A DNA stretch of 64,000 bases, from the NCBI RefSeq assembly GCF_000149955.1, contig NC_030986.1, positions 4,615,870 through 4,679,869 of the forward strand, in the 5' to 3' direction. The position numbers were made by a program, and so were the translations under genes. Below, one piece after another: positions 59,817 to 64,000 of this stretch (position 1 is its first letter; each line of letters opens with the position of its first letter). The DNA comes from Fusarium oxysporum f. sp. lycopersici 4287 (taxonomy: Eukaryota; Ascomycota; Sordariomycetes; Hypocreales; Nectriaceae). The notes beneath the pieces are model-generated. The model worked only from the letters and a program-made list of their open reading frames with translations, did not search any database and was not told where the DNA came from.

Positions 59817-62398
59817 AGCGACTGTTCAGACCTCGCTCGCTCATCCTCCAACCTAACCTACCGACCTACCTCAATGTACTTAAATTAGTAACTTACGCTG
59901 GACGCCATAAGATTCCAGCTCTTTACAGACAGACCTCATGGATGACATGCAACATACTATAATCTAAGGCAACGGGCTTTATATAGTATGAGGCCGTGGA
60001 TACACCTGGTCCATTCGGTTCTTATCACTTGTCATTTTCACCGTCTTCCATATTCGTCACCGAATCCCTTCGCAATCGATGCATGAATTGGTCATATCCT
60101 ATGAGCTTGAACTCTCTAAAAGGCTAGAGTCAAGATGAGGAATATTTATGATTTTTATGAAGATTTCAGATTCATTATTTGTTCCTAGAGAGGCATTCGG
60201 TAGAGCAAGCACAACTCCAAGACTCACGCCAGTCGACACTTCGTCACAATCAGAAGTTTGGTGCCGTGTTCTATTCTCCGACTAAGTTCAAAGCTCAAAC
60301 GGTCGACTGGGACCTGGAGGCGTATGGTGATAAAGTACAGAATTTGTAAGAGGATGTATCGTCGACACCGAGCTGCCATATATGATCCACGGCTTGACTA
60401 CTCATTACGAACACTTCTCAAGACACTTCTCTGTTGTCGTGATGGAATGGAAAACAAGGCAGATCGGTCCGGTTCCCTAACAGGCACCTTCCAGAGAGCA
60501 TAATAACTGACGTATCTGAAGATATTGGTTGTTATTAGCGCTCGTCCATATCCGTATCGTAATTGTGGGACCAGAAGATATTCAAACTAGCACCTCACAG
60601 ATTCGCTCACTGGCTTTGGGGACACGATTCATGAGGAAACACCAGTTAATAAACTTTGGTGGTTCGCAACTAACAGAGACTCTACTTGACAATTCTCCTT
60701 GGTATTCTCATCCGGCCAACTGGCTGATAGAGAAATACGTCATTTGCATAGTTCCCCGAAATGGAGCGGATTGTCAACATATGCTTCACTTGCCAGAACT
60801 TTTTGCTGAAACAGTCAAGTACCCATGACTGCGAGCATAAGTAGGATCTTGCTCCGCCAACAAGGGGAAAAGGAACGACTACAAGATATAACAGTTTGAT
60901 GATATGCTATCCAAAGTACTTTTTGAGTCAGATTTGCTATACAGAGCCAAATATCTCGGCGGAAAGCTATGAGAGACGAGGCCAATCAATATTATCCATC
61001 AAGTTTCACGCTATTTTCATCAACAATAACTCGGCAACGGCGAAAACCGACAGAAAGGTTACGGTACTTGCAAGTATGCCAGAAGACCTTTCAAACATGC
61101 TTTGGGCTCTTGCGAATGCTCCGAGAGACGTTGTTCTCACCCGTGTCTGGTTCTAGTCATCATAAGTCACAACCGGCTTGGCACATTCCTGTGCCCAAAA
61201 GCGGGAGCTCTTAACTCGGAAAACGCACGAGCCGTCCTACGAGTCCTGTCAATGGATCGTACCCGCAAAGTGTAGCGCCGCCGTCTGCCAAGTTGGGTAA
61301 TACAAGTGAGGTCCCAGTTCTCCCAGTGAACTGTAAGTTTGTCCGTGCCAGATGATGGGGTAAGTTCAGGGACAAAGCATGCATATGGCGATCTACATAT
61401 CATGGGGATAAATCAATGCCGGATCTGCATCTTCGAGTGAAGAAACTCTGACATGTTTGATCCTTCGGACTTGACCTTTTAAAGAGGCACTCACAGATAT
61501 TGAGTGGCCGTTGTCTTGGTTGAGTGGTACTCAATCTCTGTTGGTTCGACTCAAGTGTCCTAGCAGTTCTGGCCCCTCCGACTGGAATTCCATCCACGTC
61601 AACACCATTCCCCAGCTGCTATAATGTGCAGAACGCACGTTCGGCCACTTCGAGACCCAAGGTATGTCGTCGTGCCAATTCCCTAGAGAATTGAAATGTC
61701 TAGTCTTCGGTGACCTCCACATGTTCGTGACATTGGCTCTGTCACGAGACCCAATGACTGCTTCAATGTCTTACCAAAAGCCCTGAATGACGTTGAATCA
61801 ACCCATGTAGCTGGATCCTCCAAGAATCTACCAAACGTCCTGTTTGTGTGGGCTATTTCTAAAAGCAGCCATATCCGAGAAATAGGGTTTTTGTGAAATA
61901 CTCGATTGGAGAAGTTGTCCCCTTTCGGCGATCAGGAACGCAGGCGACATTGGCTGATCATAACAAAGGGACCAAATTAAGCTCTGGCCGGACCAGTCCA
62001 CCCAGCCCGCCGTCAAGTTGCGAGCCAGTCGCGCCACGATGGCGCTTCTGGTTGATAGATGCCCACTCATCGCGGACGGCTTCATAGTTTTCCTGAGTGG
62101 GCCAGGCCTGGAGTCCAGGGCTTTTGACATGCTTTGCCAAGGAACTGTAGCCATGACGACGTTTACATTTAGTTATACCTAAAGACATTTATCTCGCCGA
62201 GATCCCCAATATCCGTCAAGGACCCTCAAAGACTGTTTCAAGTTTTCTTATGTGGTCAAAGAATCGTAAAACGCAGGCTTGTTTGTCGATATAACATTAC
62301 CAGTGGCCAGCAACCCTGCAGCCGTCATAGTGGCATTCAATCCCCTAGGATCTCATCCCATATCTTCTTCTCCAAGCCCGTCACCTAGCTTGCCCAGC

Positions 62399-63700
62399 AT
62401 GACTACAACAATGCTGTACACGACGGGCATTTCAATGGAGGAGCCAAGCCATCGGTTCTCGCCCACGACAGTGGCTCCTGGGAAACCAAGGCATCGACCA
62501 AAAGCCTTGCAGATCCAGCCATTGGACCCTAACGAATTGAGCGCGAAATTGAACGATATCTCAGTCGAGCAAGAAGGCCAGCCTCGTCGTCCAGTCCACA
62601 CAGAGGACTCACTCCGGCCCCCATTATCTGCAACAAGTATGGGCGCCCCGTCTCCCCGGACTATTCAGGCAACGCATGCGTCGCCATCGATTCCAACCAC
62701 CGTTTCATCAAGAGTCTTTAGGAAGGAGAAGATTGATGATAAACTCAGTTCACCCTTGTCTGCAAAGCCGCCACGCCGTGGCAGCTTTTTTGACGCATTT
62801 CGGTTCAGAGGCTCGAACTACACTGATGAACTGCAGAAGCAGACAGAGGAGGAGGGTGTTCAGAAGCCTGCTCGTTACAAGCATGTCCCTCAGGTGGCAG
62901 CGCAACAGTTTGCTCGCACCACGACAGTCGAGCCCCTCACTCAGAAAGCTTCACCCAAAGGAATGAGACCTGCTCCCGGCCCCTACTCTGTGAACAATGG
63001 CACCATATCGCAGCAAGAATACAATAGGCAGTATAGAAGAGCACAGAGTCTCTGCAGCGGAAGACCAACTAGCGCCAGCAACGTTGCGAGAATGGGAGGC
63101 ACTGAGCTGGATAAAGTGTCAGCCCAACGCAAGAGACAAACCGCCCGTAGTTCCATGCTCTGGAATGTCAATGGACCTGAGTTATCACGAAGAATGAGCA
63201 CCGGTAACATGCAGCCCCTGCCTCAAGCCCGGCGAGATTCAATAGGTACGGGTGTCGGAGGCTTTCAAGGGAACGTCGCATCATCTGCGAGGCGTGGATC
63301 CGCAAGCTCGTCAGGTTTCTCCGATGCATCATCGCCCTTTGTACGCGAATCTGGCCCAGCAACCCCTTTCAAGCAAGAGTTTGGTATCAACACTTCGCCT
63401 AACCGTCGAGGGTCTGAGACTAGTGCAGCCACTTCTGGTTCGCGGAGAGGTAGTTTTGTTAACGTCCCCAACCCTCAGCACGCGGCTGAGATACACAGGG
63501 TGGACTGGTCTCAGAGTGACCAACCAGTCAAGGGTCGACGAGATTCGAAGTGGGGAGGCCTCAAACATCGAAAGACCAGTTTGAGCCAGCAGAAGCCCAA
63601 TGCTGAGGACCAGGGCCCCAGTTTTACCAAGACGGGTTCACAGTCATCTGTTTCTCCGAAATCGCCCAAGTCTGGATTCTTAAAGCGATTCATGCATTAG
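62399..63700 (+). CDS. Ser/Arg-rich disordered protein with seven RRxS sites, hypothetical
   Basis: The open frame extends upstream to 62279 without an ATG; the first in-frame ATG is 62399 (MTTTMLYTTG), giving 433 residues, although an upstream exon cannot be excluded. The sequence is low in hydrophobic residues and rich in Ser, Pro and Arg. Seven Arg-Arg-x-Ser motifs occur (RRGSFF, RRMSTG, RRDSIG, RRGSAS, RRGSET, RRGSFV, RRDSKW), fitting the PKA consensus. A conserved-looking core reads RRGSFFDAFRFRGSNYTDEL, and the C-terminus ends SPKSPKSGFLKRFMH, a short basic-hydrophobic tail. I do not recognise a family; a signalling substrate is the simplest reading. Confidence 0.8.
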   Translation: MTTTMLYTTGISMEEPSHRFSPTTVAPGKPRHRPKALQIQPLDPNELSAKLNDISVEQEGQPRRPVHTEDSLRPPLSATSMGAPSPRTIQATHASPSIPTTVSSRVFRKEKIDDKLSSPLSAKPPRRGSFFDAFRFRGSNYTDELQKQTEEEGVQKPARYKHVPQVAAQQFARTTTVEPLTQKASPKGMRPAPGPYSVNNGTISQQEYNRQYRRAQSLCSGRPTSASNVARMGGTELDKVSAQRKRQTARSSMLWNVNGPELSRRMSTGNMQPLPQARRDSIGTGVGGFQGNVASSARRGSASSSGFSDASSPFVRESGPATPFKQEFGINTSPNRRGSETSAATSGSRRGSFVNVPNPQHAAEIHRVDWSQSDQPVKGRRDSKWGGLKHRKTSLSQQKPNAEDQGPSFTKTGSQSSVSPKSPKSGFLKRFMH

Positions 63701-63897
63701 CGAGGGAAAGAATGCGGATAACAAGGGTAATTTGACGGGTGGATGATATATATGGAAGAGCGAAGACAACTCACCAATGATTATTGTAACATAATGACCG
63801 AATACTAAACATGAAGGAAAATCTTAATATATGACCTCCGCAATCAAAAAAGCATCTTCAGTGTCGTGTGAGATATGATTGGAACCAAGGGGAAAAC

Positions 63898-64000
63898 CTA
63901 ACGCTTTTCTTGCGCCATCAAGCGTTCGATAAGTCTTGTATCCTCTTGTGCCATTTTCTGCCGAAGAATATTGTCGACGTCCGTCCGTGCATTCTCGGTG
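63898..64000 (-). CDS. 3' end of a further gene (partial)
   Basis: A minus-strand frame is open from the right edge to a TAG at 63898-63900. The 34 visible codons encode a charged, helical tail (NILRQKMAQEDTRLIERL, ending MAQEKR). It is too short to name. Its codon composition and the position of a stop about 200 nt from a convergent gene's stop make a real gene end plausible. Confidence 0.5.
   Translation of the reverse strand, partial: TENARTDVDNILRQKMAQEDTRLIERLMAQEKR

Larger units (their letters stand above)
57998..62398. other. Gene-free block of 4.4 kb
   Basis: Short ORFs occur on both strands but none has a recognisable domain or a convincing spliced structure. The proximal part is the RasGEF promoter and the distal part the promoter of the RRxS-rich gene. 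Two small tandem repeats are present (58877-58900 and 59781-59816). A few minus-strand ORFs between 61400 and 62190 have fair composition and could be relics, but I cannot support a gene. Confidence 0.55.

Noticed and set aside
61517..61553. A-box-like TGGTTGAGTGG and B-box-like GGTTCGACTC, suggesting a tRNA
   Set aside because: The boxes are only 15 nt apart and no acceptor or anticodon stem can be drawn.
61400..62190. Several minus-strand ORFs that might form a gene
   Set aside because: No set of splice sites joins them in frame and no family motif is visible; kept only as a low-interest remark.
62279..62398. Upstream start for the RRxS-rich protein
   Set aside because: The first codon there is TTG; the first in-frame ATG is 62399.

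Overview
The window is nuclear DNA of a filamentous ascomycete, most likely a Sordariomycete of the Fusarium/Hypocreales type. Genes carry many short introns (about 46-190 nt) with GTAAGT/GTATGT donors and CTAAC/CTGAC branch points, and GC is near 50%. Conserved proteins match fungal orthologues closely, including TOM1, RPC82, GGC1 and DAD3. The genus is an inference; order and phylum are much safer.

Layout, left to right. A TOM1/HUWE1-type HECT ligase enters from the left edge (1-5189, +). RPS6 (5837-7043, -) and CTF8 (7465-7905, +) share a divergent promoter. DPH1 (8168-9606, -), VMA2 (10118-11995, -), HMG-CoA lyase (12395-13558, -) and alpha-tubulin (14104-15807, -) follow. Next come a predicted ER type I membrane protein (17371-18158, +), a low-complexity WW-domain protein (18504-20175, -) and an AA11 chitin-active LPMO (21630-22967, -). 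A gene-free block of 5.3 kb separates these from a PBP1/ataxin-2 homologue (28293-31212, -).

The second half has QCR2 (33541-35089, -), RPC82 (35676-37725, +), the mitochondrial GTP/GDP carrier GGC1 (38780-40163, +), a 2368-residue repetitive coiled-coil protein (41273-48435, +), DAD3 (49141-49472, +), mitochondrial ribosomal protein uS5m (49714-51284, -), a 77-residue membrane protein (52184-52417, +), an unrecognised 527-residue protein (52676-54360, -) and a RasGEF fused to a P-loop GTPase-like domain (54874-57997, -). A 4.4 kb gene-free block precedes a protein rich in RRxS sites (62399-63700, +). The 3' end of one more gene lies at the right edge.

The genes are mostly core housekeeping functions: translation, V-ATPase, respiration, cytoskeleton, kinetochore and Pol III. 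They are not a metabolic cluster and I saw no transposon, CRISPR, tRNA or rRNA gene. The most unusual items are a PBP1 homologue with no visible Sm domain in the upstream DNA, the RasGEF fusion with a degenerate GTPase domain, a 17-residue tandem repeat in the large coiled-coil protein, two reading-frame breaks that may be frameshifts or cryptic introns, and a possible unannotated 73-residue spliced ORF. None of these amounts to proof of a new system. Exon coordinates were worked out by hand from reading frame and splice motifs.
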